The notes under the pieces are model-generated. The model was given only the letters and a program-made list of their open reading frames with translations, searched no databases and was not told the origin of the DNA. This document shows positions 9,630 to 22,499 of a stretch of 35,832 bases of DNA, piece after piece. The DNA comes from Welwitschia mirabilis. Lineage: Eukaryota; Gnetophyta; Gnetopsida; Welwitschiales. Numbering within the stretch: the first letter of the stretch is position 1; each line of letters starts with the position of its first letter. The DNA is taken from contig JBOZIK010000001.1 in assembly GCA_051453625.1 (NCBI GenBank), positions 26,177,372-26,213,203 of the forward strand. Direction: 5' to 3'. A program made the position numbers and the translations under genes.

Positions 9630-12600
9630 CTAAAATTTGGTAACTTATCTTTCTTACATATATTATGTGAATACAAGAAGAAATTACATGAACCATTAAG
9701 AACTTATGTTATAAATATTTATACTATTCAAAATCATATAATCAAAATGCATATAAATAACTCCTTGCTTGAAATTCCTATTAAGTAAATATATGATTTA
9801 CTTATAAATGTTTGATAATATATATTAGACTAAATTTCCATGACAAATTTATAAGGTTAAATAGAATATAATTAAAGAAAATACTTAGAATTTCTAATTA
9901 GATAAATTATTTTAGATTTATTAAATGATGTGATATTATATTTTATTATCATAATACATACACTTTGGCTACTATTACAATAATAAATGTTATTTGAAGA
10001 ATAAAGCTGATCATTTTTGAATTGTATGTATATTTTTACATAACTCCTATTGATTTTAAAATGATCATTGTTATTATTTATGTGAAATATAAGAAATTAT
10101 TTTTTTTAATGGATGATCCAAAAAAACAAAAAAAATGCATACACATACATACATATATGTTATTTAACTAATTAATTATGTTATAGAAACAAAATATATA
10201 AATAATGCAAAGAAGCAGTGTAAGAGATAGACTTGGAATCCACCATGAGTTTGAAATAATGGACTAAGAATTTATTGAAAGCCTAAGAGGCTTGATGTAA
10301 AACATAGAGAAAAGTTTAAACAATATTTTTTTATTTAGTTTATTTAATGTGGTAAATGTAAATTATAGCACATGTATTTATTCTTTCCATCTTATTTAAT
10401 GTATTTCTTAGTGCATATATATGATATTGTTAGAATTACATTGTAAATATAACTTGAATTACCTTTTAAATTTCTTAGAAAGATTAATGGCTATGAGGAT
10501 TAATTAGATATAAAGCGGGCTATTTAAAATTTACTTCAAAACATGTGTTCTTAATTTTCATTTTATCCTATTAGAGTTTTTAATATCTTAGAAAATGTTA
10601 CTAGGAGATGAATAAAATGATAATACAAAAACTCACTAAGATAGGAGAGAATGGGTAGGTTTAGGAAATGTAAGAGTTCATTTGCATTTTTCTTACATTG
10701 TAGAATATCATCAAGGGAAAAAAAAAGAAATTTATGTAGATATTTTAAGGATAGTAAAATAGGAAAAAATAATAAAATATAATATAGAAATAATAATACC
10801 AACTTAAGAATATTCATAGTTAATAAAAAGAATAGCACTTAAAAAACAATTTACATGATAAAGTTAGGATAGCTTTAATTAGTCAATTTGTTAGGATATT
10901 TGATTTTTAAACAAAAATTATATGATTATTTACTTCCACAATGCATTCTTTATTCATTTGAATAAATAGATTTCAAAATTCATCTTTCATATAATACTTG
11001 CATCATGAGAAATAAAGTGAAATTTATAGTCCTAGGAAAATGTTAATTGAATTAACAGAATGTTAAGAAACAGATAATATATTTTTAATATTAAAATAAT
11101 GTAAGAAACTATAATAAGAATATAAATAAAGGAAACAATAATAGAAAATATTATAACATCTCTTACTCCATTAAAATAAAAATAAATTATAATAAGGAAT
11201 AAAATATTAATTTATAAAAAAAGGAAACTAACAATTTTTTTTTTTGAAAAAAGATAAGTAATAAACGAATTAGAAAATGACATATTTAAGTAACATAAAG
11301 AAAATATATTGATACATGAAAAAGATAGAAAGATAAGACAAAAACTACCTAAAGAACATATGAAAGTGACATAAAGGAGTGACCTATAGCCTAGTGTAAG
11401 AAGTATTAGACCCCAAATAATAATATCTTAGATCAAAATAAATAAAATCCTAATATTACAAAAATAATAAATAGCAATGAGATAAAGTAAGAATAAATTC
11501 AAAAAAAAGTGAAGAAAAGATGAAAACATAAGGAAATAAATGTATTCTACTAATTGAAAATTATAAGTTAATTATTTTTCTTTTATTTTATTAATGAAAC
11601 CTAGAAATAATCTGTTCATTCCTTATAAATCTAAACAAATAACTTTCCACCTTAATTGTGTATGATTTTCAAACATATATTTGTAATTTTGGAATGTATT
11701 TTTATGTGCATCCTTATCCTTGATAAGATATTGAGCTAATATCTCAAATGTGTTAAGCATGATACATAGAATTATAAGATAGAATCTTATGTTAAGAAAA
11801 TTTTTACAAGATATAAGCTCAGATTTCTTTTAAAAGAAATGATGGATCATGGTCATCACTAATATTTTATTTGAATTCATAGTATCATCTTAGAAAATAT
11901 TAAATGATGTGGTTGAAGCATCTTATAAGCTCATCTATTTTTAACTTAAATACCTTATTATTTTATCCTATTATGCATGGGAATTCAAGAAGTGAGTTAG
12001 TCTATGTAATGGAAATATGACTTTGTATATCTCTAATGAATGTGTTATTTCACTTCCAAATAAGGTTGCACATGCTTGGGATAGTATGAAAGTTAGGACA
12101 TATATCTGAGATACTTTTATTGTATTATTAAATTTTCTTATCTTTGACTTCATTTATGAATAAATGAAATTTTAAATTTTATTTTTTGGATTTATGGTGA
12201 AGTGTATTGTATTTTTCAATTAATCAATAATATTATATTTATAATTTTACAATTTTTCTTTGAGTTTATAAGTGTTAAGACTTTATTGTTATTTTTCAAA
12301 AATATTTAAAAATCTTGCCTTCAATTAGAAAATAGGCCTAACTATTTGAGGGATCCTTATTTTTTATTAAAATGAACTAGATAGAATATCTTCCTTTATT
12401 CAAAGTATGAATTACCACATTAAAGAGAGATGTATTAGTTTAAAAGTTGCTTTGTAGTCCAAATGTTAAGATATAAATTTTCTTATTATGATTTGGGAAT
12501 GTCATAAATAAATATCTTTGATGTTTAGAAATATTTCATACATGTAAATAATTATTGAAAATAGACAGATAAAAGTCATCTTTTTTATAGTAATATTACC

Positions 12601-15485
12601 ATTATTAGCTTTTACTTTAATCAAAAGATAGATCATGAATGTTATATCTCTGACATAATCTAAATCATAATTATTATTTTGGATTCATTTTCCAAGATAT
12701 AAATTTATTAAGGTAGTTTGCCTTTAATGCTTATTAATAGAAGTTTTAAATTAAATATTAAGATTAAATCACATATATTATTTTATGAATTTTTATACTA
12801 AGATGCAAACAATAAAATGGGATCATTCTTTAGAAGGGGAAAACTCATGAGTTTATTATTCTTAGGTGGTAATATATATAACATAAATGATTTATTCATG
12901 TGCATATATTTATGGGAAGTGATGGCTGATTCCAAATAAAATTTTGCATATAAAGATTAATAAACTCAAGTATACATATAACATAAACAACATCTGCATA
13001 TAAGCTTAAAAATGCCCATAGAATAGAACATGGAAAGAACCAAAATTAAAAATAAAAATGACTAATTAATGATGGCTATCTACATTAGAGTTTGGATGAA
13101 AAGGTAGATGCCTATAGGAAACTAAATGGTTAACCATCCAATTCTTTAAAACTTATAAATGAATCTTCTTTTCTTAGGATTTAATGTAGAAAATAACATG
13201 ATAAGTAACATAAACATTCTTAATATAAAAGAATCTATATGAGTATTTTTTTTTTAAAATGAAATACTATATTAAGATGATGTTTTCACATTTGATATAA
13301 AATAATAGAAAAAATGTATTCCTGTAAAAAAGATGAGGAGAAAGTATACGAGTCATATTATTAAAGAAAATATCCTTTCAATATGAATTAAAACCTTATA
13401 GAGCTTTAGAAAATTACAACCAAATAGAAGTTGCATATTTGCATTTTTAAAAAATATCTAAAAAACCTTTTCTGAAAGCCACTAACAAAGAAAACTATTA
13501 GAGAAAATGAGGTAAACAAAGTCTGAAAGAAATTACATAATGTAAGATATACTAAAGAAAATTTTTTACTTTAGGAATACCTAGAAATTTCCAAATTAAA
13601 TAAAAATTAAATTTCTAAATACATTCTAAGTCAACCACATTTCATTGATGATTACATTAAGGGAAAGAACATGAGAAAAGTAGAGCAAATTTCTATGCAT
13701 ATATTTATAGATTATATGTGGTAATATTTATTTGGCCCTAAATCAAGTAGTATGTAGTTTACATTATTAAATTTTATAAAATTACTTTTATTTAAATCAT
13801 ATAATATGTTTAATTTCATGGGATGTAATTTTTTTTAAGATCGAACCATAAGGAAACCTAGATAACTTGTTAAGGTCACTTTTAACTAAGAATAATTCAA
13901 GGACCATATGTTAAAACATAAGATATGTATATATTTTCATAATTTCTCAATGAAACATAGTTTTACAAATATATAATTTCACAAATTTACTTCAAATCAA
14001 CTAAATGATTTAAAAAAAGACAACAACGAATACTATCCAGTAATAAATTAGCTCAATTATAGTGTGTTTTCTTTATTAAGGTTGATAGAATCCATAGATG
14101 ATAAAGATGAAAACAATCATCATTCCAAAAATGATATGGATGATGATGATAAAAAAAATAAAACATATTAAAAACATGATGAAATATTTTATTCCAAAAA
14201 TAAATTTTTTGTTAACCAAAATGAAGAATTAACATAAAGAGGTTATATAAAAAATAATTTATTTAAATGCAAAAATTGAACTACCACAAAAGGTTAGAGT
14301 CCTAAAGTGGACATGTTGGTCTATGAGTTACATCCATGTTTTTAAGACACCATGAACATATGATTTAATGTTTTATGTATAAATCATAAGCAAGACCTAG
14401 AAATTTTATGGTTATCTCCTAGGCTACACCCATGAGTTTTTAGCTACCCAAGTGAATGAATAATTTTTATGAGTATGATACAGTTTTTAGTCAAATAACT
14501 TCTTAAAAAAAAAAAACAACATTAAAGGTAATTTTTTAAATATTTGTGTAATTATTTTTGAAGATCTAAAAGAAGTGGATAAAAATTTAATTTAAAACAT
14601 TGATAATTAGTAGAAGAAAAAATTCATATTAAAAATAACCTAGTTTAAAGGCATATAAGATAAATTATAAAGGAAATAAATCTTGACATATCATTATCAT
14701 ATTTAAAGATGCATAATAAAAAGAGAAAATTTAAAATAATCAAAGCAATCTTAAATATGCTTGAAAAATAAAAAAGTAAGAATCTGGATAATTGAATATC
14801 ATAATAAAATAAGCATGCAAAGAAAACATAAGAGTGGAAAAAAATAAAATAAATTAGAGAAAAAGGAAACATTTATTTTTGAATGAAAAATATATCATAA
14901 TTATTAAATATCATACAAAATAGGCTTATCAAGCACTTTAATATAGATTTTTAAACATTGATGGATCTATAGAAGATAATGTTCCGAGTCTTTATATCAT
15001 TTCAATTAATAGATATTATGTTTTTGTTATTATAAAAACTTAAAATAATAAAGGACCTTCAAAATTATCAATATTTATTTTTAACATTAGTTTTTTTAAT
15101 AATAATTAAAAATAAAATATAAGGTAGTCCATCTAGAGATCTATCTATTTTAATTCATAATAGCTAAAGTTAAAAAAATGAATTGAAAAGGAAAATGAGA
15201 ATAATCAATACATTGCACTTAAAATCAAACACAAAAAGTTGCTTCATACTTAGCTTTCTATTAATTTAGTCTAAAAGAAGCTATCTTATATAATAAATAA
15301 GGCCTTTTACAAGACCATTCATTTTAATACCTAAGTAAAAATGTTATTAATTTCTCTCCTCTATGAAGAATTCAATTGTAGAATTAGTGATAACTAGGTC
15401 TAAATTATCAATTACGACTTTCAATGATTTTCAAATTGTAAATTAAATATCGAACGGGATAGATCTTCATAAGATTAAGTATTTA
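9630..15485. other. Long AT-rich stretch, nothing assignable
   Basis: Nearly 6 kb without a recognisable domain on either strand. The frames at 10563-10838, 11971-12153 and 14645-14872 are Leu/Phe/Ile-rich translations of A/T-biased DNA and look fortuitous. This is probably retroelement sequence decayed beyond recognition. No LTR pair, tRNA or simple array longer than short A/T runs was seen. Confidence 0.4.
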
Positions 15486-15571
15486 TAGATCCATTTATTA
15501 TTAATGGAAAGAAAACAATACTACAATAGGAATAAGAGATAGATCCATTTATTGTTAATGGAATGAAAACA
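15486..15571. repeat. Direct duplication, 54-bp period
   Basis: The segment TAGATCCATTTATTATTAAT plus 12 bases (15486-15517) recurs at 15540-15571 with two substitutions. Only the first 32 bp of each unit are similar, so this is a small local duplication. Confidence 0.65.
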
Positions 15572-15716
15572 TTTTCAAACTCTAATGCTTTTGCTTAAAG
15601 TGGTCCTCAAGTATGTTCAAGTATTTATAGATTAATTAATAATCTAATAAACTTTTACGTTTTTTATATTCTAAAGTAGGTAAGAATTTAATCATATATT
15701 TTCATTGATCTTTTCA

Positions 15717-15830
15717 TTTTTTTTTTTTTGGTCAAAAGACTTTTTCAAGAATCAAACTCACAACCATAAAGACATAGAATTATAACTCTACAATGAGGAT
15801 GTTGTTTCAGAGACATCTCTATTTTTATTA
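15717..15830 (-). mobile_element. Candidate tRNA-derived SINE or tRNA retropseudogene with poly(A) tail
   Basis: On the minus strand a tRNA-like body (15801-15746) reads CTCATTGTAGAGTTATAATT, resembling a tRNA D-arm/A-box (AGCTCAxTGGTAGAGxxxxx). It continues to GGTTGTGAGTTTGATTCTTG, resembling a T-arm/B-box (GGTTCGAxTCC). About 16 bases later comes an uninterrupted run of 13 A (plus-strand T run 15717-15729). Internal Pol III-like boxes followed by a 3' poly(A) run suggest a short retroposed sequence. No target-site duplication was found and both boxes are degenerate. Confidence 0.45.
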
Positions 15831-16229
15831 CTATAATTTATTTTTATCATTTTAAATAAAAAATTTAAATTTTTATATAAAATAATAAAAACATTAGAGT
15901 AGCTCAAGATTTCTAGAGTGTAATTAATGATTTGATAGCTTTGATCTCATATAAGCATACCCTCACTCTACTTAAATAATAGTTTAGTTATGTTTCTATT
16001 AATAAGTTAATAGCATGTACTAATGACAAAATCATAATTGTAACCTCTTGATTGACTATGATGTTAAATCTAGACTTTAGCATCATCATAAATGGAGATT
16101 CTTTAATCACTATTATGTCTAAAGGATTTTCCCAATGGATTAATAAGCACTATGTTGTTATTATTATTCAAAAGATTCTTTGATATGGAGAAAGATTCCT
16201 TTTAAATAAAATCTAAAGATGTTACAATA
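15831..16229. other. AT-rich stretch, nothing recognised
   Basis: No coding similarity, RNA gene or repeat could be supported here. Confidence 0.3.
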
Positions 16230-16640
16230 AAAAATTTCTAGAAAAGGAGGATTTTAAGGTAATTTGCTTCACGATGGATACTTTCTAGTAATTATTTGAA
16301 ATCCTTACTTGAATAAATGAATTTAAAGAAATGTATTATTATGTTTGAATCTTAAATATTTATTAGAGATTTGAAGTCAAATTTCATTTAGATAGATGGC
16401 TAATGTAGTAGGAATTCTTATTAAATTTAATAAACCAATAGAAACTGATATCAAAATTAGTACAAATTACATCTATGTTTATATAAATCCTAGAAAGTTT
16501 TGGTTTCAAAAATTATGTTTAAAGAATAAATGAGGAAAATCAATTTTCAAAATCAAGTTTGAAAATAATCCTATTACTTGTGTTCATTATATATTAAAAG
16601 AAATCCTTTAAATTCTTGCAAATCCATTAAAAATGTTTAT
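16230..16640 (+). pseudogene. DUF4283/zinc-knuckle protein remnant (LINE ORF1-like)
   Basis: The translation from about 16392 reads MANVVGILIKFNKPIETD, then IKISTNYIYVYINPRKFWF and later FKIKFENNPITCVHY. This follows the plant DUF4283 plus zf-CCHC_4 pattern: IGxxLGxxIxxDxxT, arginine-rich ARVxVExD, then VEYExxPxxCxxCxxxGH. Such proteins are typical of L1-type LINE ORF1 and of related retroelement-derived genes. The D of the DxxT motif has become Asn, the second knuckle Cys appears as Tyr, and the upstream part is frameshifted. No same-strand RT follows, so its parent element is not established. Confidence 0.55.
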
Positions 16641-17270
16641 TCTAATCATAAGAAATGTCTAACTTATAAGAAAACAAATAATAAGCAAAGAAATAAGAAT
16701 ATTAGAAAAATAAATTAACTAAAATATGTTTTAGTATCCAAGAATTTCATAAGAAAAAACATTTTTGATGCCCTTATAAAGAATCTATAAGAGAAAGACA
16801 TAAAAATGAAGAGAAAAATGTGTATTATAATGATAATAATGAATAAAGAAATGATAAAAAAATTACTTATTACTTATAGATAATAATAATGAATCTAAAG
16901 ATAATAAAGACAAAATCAATGATCACAATGCCACCCATCTAAGGGCATTTAGACCACTATCACTGCATCTAATATGAATGGATTACAAAATTTAAAGATG
17001 AAAAACTATAGAAAAGTGGAGAAATAATTTATGAGAAAACTAGAGTCCAAGCACAATTAGATAGAAAAAGACTTTAATGTTTGATTTGATAACTTACTTA
17101 TTCCTACTAAGAGAGATATTTAGAAAATTCTTAAAGATCAAAGAGAAATCGATCTTGAGGACTATCATGTTATATCCAAATAACTAGTATATAAAATATA
17201 CCCATAAAAAGTAGATATATTTTAAAAGATATTTTGAGAAACATTTTTGTTTTTCTAGCCCCATTATTTT
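16641..17270. other. A-rich stretch downstream of the DUF4283-like fragment
   Basis: Lys/Asn-rich translation on the plus strand could be the basic tail of the preceding fragment, but no motif was identified. Confidence 0.3.
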
Positions 17271-17367
17271 AGGTATGCCTTGTCAATTTTCCCTTATTTC
17301 TTTACTCTTATATTCCTTCTTGATTTTAGGGTTTTACTATTGAGGTATACCTCATCAAATTTCCCTT
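17271..17367. repeat. Imperfect direct repeat in a pyrimidine-rich tract
   Basis: AGGTATGCCTTGTCAATTTT followed by CCCTT (17271-17295) is repeated as AGGTATACCTCATCAAATTT followed by CCCTT (17343-17367), 72 bp apart. The whole stretch 17260-17420 is rich in C and T runs. Confidence 0.5.
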
Positions 17368-17420
17368 CTTGACTCCCCTTCTAACTTTTCTGTTAGTCCT
17401 CTTCTTGAGTTTTATTTCTA

Positions 17421-18479
17421 GACTTTATGTCTAATAATTAGATGTTGTTATTTTCATGTTATATATAAATTATCATTTCACAAAAAAATCAAAAGTAAAT
17501 TCTAATTTTTAATTCAAAGTACCAATAGTATGGGATTCTTCTATAAATATTTTAAAATGTTTATTTGCTATTACTTAGCATGTGGCAACATAGTACGAAG
17601 AAAATGATAGTTATTTGATGATAAATGCAAAGAAGAAAGAATGATGCTTAAGTATTAAAAAAAGGTTAATAGAATAAATCAAATCCTACAATAATCTAAT
17701 CCAAGAAAAGATAATTTATCTAAAATTGAAATTGAAACTAGAACTAAAATTTCATTACACTTAGATAGACTAACAGATCTATTAGATCATTTAAATAGTA
17801 TAAAGTACATTAGTATTAGTATTTCTAAAGTGCCTTAAATATTGCTAATATTCATGCAATTTGAAAATATCTTCAAAATAATATCCACTATAAGTAGTGA
17901 TTACATAAATAACTCATATAGATTCTTACTCATGACATACCATTTGAGTTTAAAAAATTTAATGCCATAACACTCCAATAAAATATGATGCTCATATTCT
18001 TATACTTGTAATAGGAAAGGCCAATATACTTGATCCTCTTGTTGAATATGATCCCATCTTCTAGTTTTAACTCTATGATAATGAGATCACATACTTACTC
18101 TATTGATTAGATTTCTTGTTTATAATGATATTGCTATAGATAGATACACCACTTTCTCCTCAAGCTTTCTTTCTCAAATGCTTTTATAATAGAACCAAAG
18201 TATCTTTTTATCTCTAGATATCTTCTACCATTGTTTAATGAATTTTGTTTTCATGATATTATGAAACATTTCTAGGCTCTCTAGTTATATAGTGATCCTT
18301 AGTTCCCTAGTCTTATAGCCACAATGTTTTTTACTAAGCCATTCCTTTCTTGATCAATTTCCAATACCTCACTTGAAAACTTTATTTGTTACTAGGTTAA
18401 ATATTTTGATAAAAGATCATAAATTGACATATTATCTCAACTTCCAAAGGGAACACACTAGCCTATAGTAATGAAATTT
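17421..18479. other. AT-rich stretch, possibly the 3' part of the minus-strand LINE
   Basis: It lies immediately downstream (on the minus strand) of the LINE reverse transcriptase. No further domain or poly(A) tail could be fixed, so the element's 3' end is undefined. Confidence 0.3.
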
Positions 18480-19700
18480 CATATGGTACTTGAGTTTTAA
18501 CCTTATGTTTATCTATCAAAAGTTGTTTTTAAATTTTATTTATTTTCTTTCATAAATATTTGACAAGGCTTAAGCTCCATAATATGCATCCATATAAAAT
18601 TACTGGTTGTATAATTATGTGAGATAATTACTTTTATACCTTTCATGACCGACTATTCACTTTTCTAAATTTTCTCTTGATAGCATAAAGATACTTATTA
18701 GTAATTCTTTGTTACACATATTAATTCCATTTATAGTTTTGCGAACGTTTCAATTCTAGGTATTTGTATAAATAAAAATATCAATTTATTTATTATTTAG
18801 CTAGAACTATACCTTCTCTTAATTTTCTACATATAAGGAGTTTTGTTTTATCAACACTTACCTTCATCCTTGAGTGCTGAAAAAACCTTTTAATACTTTC
18901 AACATAGTTTTAAGTTCTTCATTACATATTGTAATGAGTGCTATATAATCTACAAAAATTAAAAGATGTAGCATTTTTTGGTCTACTTTCATTACATACA
19001 TTTCTTGTAGTTGTTGCATCCATATTTTTAATGCATCCATAAAAATTCCAAATAAAGTTAGTGATAGGACAATCTTCCTTCACTACTATGTTATTATAAA
19101 ACCTACAAGATTATTGAGCATTTATGCTTCTTAATTCAACCATTATTTTTACATGTAATCTTTGTATAATAGTCAATAAATTAGAGATAATATTAAGATT
19201 AAAAAAATCTACTTTATACTTTATCTCCAATAACTAAATCATAAGATTTTGTAAAGTCAAGAAAACATATAAAGTAACTTTTGTGTTACTCATTTACTTC
19301 ATTCATATAAAACTTAAGGATACGCTAACAATCCATTACAGAGTACTTCATTTGGAATCCCACTTAACAAAATGCACATAAAATAATTATCTTCTACTTA
19401 CTTCCATAACTTCTTCTTCAAGACAATGCATAATACTTTAGAAAGTAAATTGCTAAGCATGATCAGCCTATAGTTATAAAAGTTTAACTTGTCATTTTTG
19501 TTTAAAAAAATAATAACTCTACTAATCATTAATTACCTATCAAGTTCATTATTAAGTCCATCATTTAATCTTTTTCATGTTTCTTTCCACACTAGTTGAC
19601 CACTCCATTTTACTAATATAGTCTATAGTCCTTTTGATTAATGATATTTTAGTACTTAATTTATTAATTCCATTTCTCATGTAAAATTATTTATATTCCA
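18480..19700 (-). pseudogene. LINE (non-LTR) reverse transcriptase remnant
   Basis: Read right to left, the RT motifs appear in order. KNDKLNFYNYRLIMLSNLLS at 19502-19443 matches NYRPIxLLS. DFTKSYDLV at 19258 keeps the motif A Asp. FMDALKIWMQQL lies near 19045. LLIFVDYIALI is the catalytic FADD box, but reads F-V-D-Y (18956-18945), so the second Asp is Tyr. VDKTKLLI (ending 18841) matches LxVNxxKTK, then comes a YKYLEL (YLG-like) segment, and VILYGCILWS (about 18602-18569) matches the LLYGxExW of the thumb region. Motif spacing is normal but stops and frameshifts interrupt it. The KTK, YLG and LYG-W set fits RTE/CR1-like LINEs better than plant L1. An endonuclease remnant lies upstream at 20303-20690. 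Confidence 0.8.
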
Positions 19701-19977
19701 TTTAAATTCATATGTTTATCTTTTTGACCTACCTCATGATGAAAAAAGTTTTTATAAAGTCCTTAGACTTCTAGAAAAGGAATAATATTACTAAATACAT
19801 TTCTATTGTAAAACAACTTTTAGATATTTCATGGATGTTCTTTTATCATCTCTAATAGACAACCTTGACATTCTTTCACAAGCAACATTTTCTAATTGTA
19901 GATAAGCCTTTGTAATTTTTAATCACATACTTATTTTTATTACATTCTTTAATGGATAATCTTGCTTATAATCATTC

Positions 19978-20077
19978 NNNNNNNNNNNNNNNNNNNNNNN
20001 NNNNNNNNNNNNNNNNNNNNNNNNNNNNNNNNNNNNNNNNNNNNNNNNNNNNNNNNNNNNNNNNNNNNNNNNNNNNN
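19978..20077. other. Assembly gap (100 Ns)
   Basis: A run of exactly 100 N, probably a gap of unknown size inside the LINE between endonuclease and RT. Frames crossing it are artefacts. Confidence 0.9.
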
Positions 20078-20302
20078 CATAAAACCAAATTTTCTTATCC
20101 AGAGATCTCTTACAATTAATTACTTTCTGTGCTTCATGCTTAATTATCATTTGTAATGTTATGCTAGCTTCTTACTTTTTCAATACTTTTGTACCTCTTG
20201 CCAAAAATCTTCCTAATGTTGCATATAAATTTATTTAAATTTATTATTATTCTACATCTTCTAATTAATGCTTTCTTTAATTTTGAATTTTAACTGTAAT
20301 TT

Positions 20303-20690
20303 TGGTAATTGATCTATAACTTTAAAATCACTAATACATGAAAACATGTGGGGTATCCTTAGTAATAACTTAATAGAATAATGTCCTTTTGGTATAAAAA
20401 ATGTAATATTTTCTTACAAAATATTTTCATCCCATTTACAAATAGAAATTCCTATTCTTATTTCCATTCTAAACATTTTCTTGCCATTAAATTTACTTTA
20501 ACATCTAGTGAGAATCTCTTCAAGCCATTATTATTTTGCTATTAACCTTTCATATCAAATCATACTTGGTTATCTTATCATTGTATAATATCACCTTGCC
20601 TTAATCTAATACTTTCATTGAAATCATCACTTGCAAATGCATTTCCTTTTATTTTAAACTTTATTACATACTTTACTAAATATTGAAAGG
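20303..20690 (-). pseudogene. LINE apurinic-like endonuclease remnant
   Basis: On the minus strand FASDDFNESI (near 20640-20611) matches the GDFN motif of the exonuclease-endonuclease-phosphatase fold. About 98 codons later, CISDFKVIDQLPKL (20335 leftward) matches the closing SDHxxI motif, with the catalytic His now Phe. The spacing and position upstream of the RT are those of a LINE ORF2. The N-terminal motifs (20700-21000) are too decayed to place. Confidence 0.55.
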
Positions 20691-21826
20691 TTTATTATTT
20701 TAACACCCTAGATCTATTATAATATGTTGCTTCTATTGGAGGAAACTAGGTAAATTCAAGGAATATAGAAACTTTATATTTTGTAATCCTTAACTAAAGA
20801 AACTGCTTATGTTCATCAATGTTTTTTACATTAACTAAGTTATGTAGCTATTTCCTAATAATACAAGACACACTTACTAAGGATCTTTCCTTCTTTGTCA
20901 CTCTTTCACTTTTTAATGATGTCTTAAAAAATCATGTATCTTAAAGTTCTTATATTTTTTCTCTTTCCTAAGTTTCTACAAACCCAAAAATATTAAAGGT
21001 CTTGAAATATTAAATACTATACAAGGTTTTAAATTTGACTATAAATATTCCTTTAATATCTAATAATCTACAATGCAAGGATCCAATTTATTAAAGAAAT
21101 ATTATTAAATTTATTGTATCTACTTAAAAAAACTAATAAATTCTTTTGAATAGATAACATATGAAATACAATTTTATCTTTTTGAGATACTTAGAATTTT
21201 TATGAAGAGTTATTTAAGAATAATATTGGAATAAAATTCTTTAAAACCTTGATAGAAAATTATCTATTTTATTAAAAAAAAAGAATACATAGACCAGCTT
21301 TAGAAAACATGAAAGATTAAGAAGGCTTATCTAAGGAGATTTAAAAGCAGGATGGATTTCTTACATTTTAAAATAATTTAAGATTTAAAAAATAGTAAAT
21401 CATGCATCAAATTTTGAGATAAACAAAAATGATAAATTAATAGGACTCATATGTTATCTAATAAGTAAAATAAATTAAATTGAAATAATTATAAATTAAT
21501 TGAAGTCAACAATATTTTTTGAAAACTTCTCAAAAATATTAGTAAAGTAAAGATTGATATATGGACAAAGGAAAATAAACCTAAGGAAATTTATCAAGTA
21601 AGATTTTAAAAATATCATTCTACAATTAACCATCTTATCACTTTAAGGCATTTTATTTAAAAAGGTAAAGGGTCAAAGAGAAATACATTCATTTATCTTA
21701 TGAATTTTTCTAAACAATGTTGTTCTTTTTTTCCTTAATCTTTTTCAAATTTTTATTGGAATTAGGGGCTTAGACAAATAATGTATTCCTTAATAATTAT
21801 ATACAAATGAAAAACTATCTTCTCAA
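20691..21826. other. AT-rich stretch between the LINE and the gypsy LTR
   Basis: It may contain the 5' end of the minus-strand LINE. Nothing else could be supported. Confidence 0.3.
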
Positions 21827-22254
21827 TGTAATCTTTTAAATTACTGAATTAGTATTAAACTTCTAAGTTTAATAAGGAACATTAGAAATTAAAGAATAAG
21901 TAATTTAATAATAAATTAATTTAGTAGAAATGAAGTACATATTTATTAAAATAGTAGTAGTTTGTCTTATATGCCTTGTTCTAGCCTTGGACTAGTGATC
22001 AAAGACAAAGACATGAGCTCCAACCTTATCTCCACTTCTAGAACCCTTGGGATTCAATCAAGGTTATTGCTAGTTACATTAACTCATTTTAAACACTCTT
22101 ATCTAATGCCATGGCTTTAGAACCAAGATAAAGAAACACAATGTTATAATGCAAGGGTCATACCCTTTGATTACAATAGTAATTATTCTTACATATTATT
22201 TAATTACATTTATAATAATAATTACTTAATTAGAAGTGATTTTATAACATTACA
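21827..22254 (-). repeat. 3' LTR of gypsy element A
   Basis: It begins TGTAAT and ends TAACATTACA on the plus strand and aligns along its length with 26436-26855. Shared blocks include AGAAATTAAAGAATAA, TAGTAGTTTGTCTT, CTAATGCCATGG and AACCAAGATAAAGAAACA. The many differences from the other LTR indicate an old insertion. Confidence 0.85.
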
Positions 22255-22499
22255 TTTCATCTAACTTAATTTCTTAGCTTGTGCCCACGCGTTAACTTCC
22301 TATTTGATGAAATGGTTACACTTACATCCCTTGGTTATCCATCTTCAGTGTGAAGCATTAATGCCTTAATGGATGGAATGATTTCACTTGAATCCCCTAG
22401 TCATTCATTGATATGAAGATTAATTAAGGGTACCTAAAATAAACATATAATACATATTCATCACATTTTATTAAATAAATAGAGAAATGTCTTATTGCA

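Noticed and set aside
10563-10838. 91-codon Leu/Phe-rich minus-strand frame resembling a membrane protein
   Set aside because: Hydrophobic translations are expected from A-rich complement DNA; no motif, no neighbours, and the surroundings are fully decayed.
14100-14165. ATGATGATG run as a microsatellite locus or Asp-rich coding stretch
   Set aside because: Too short and interrupted; no reading frame extends around it.
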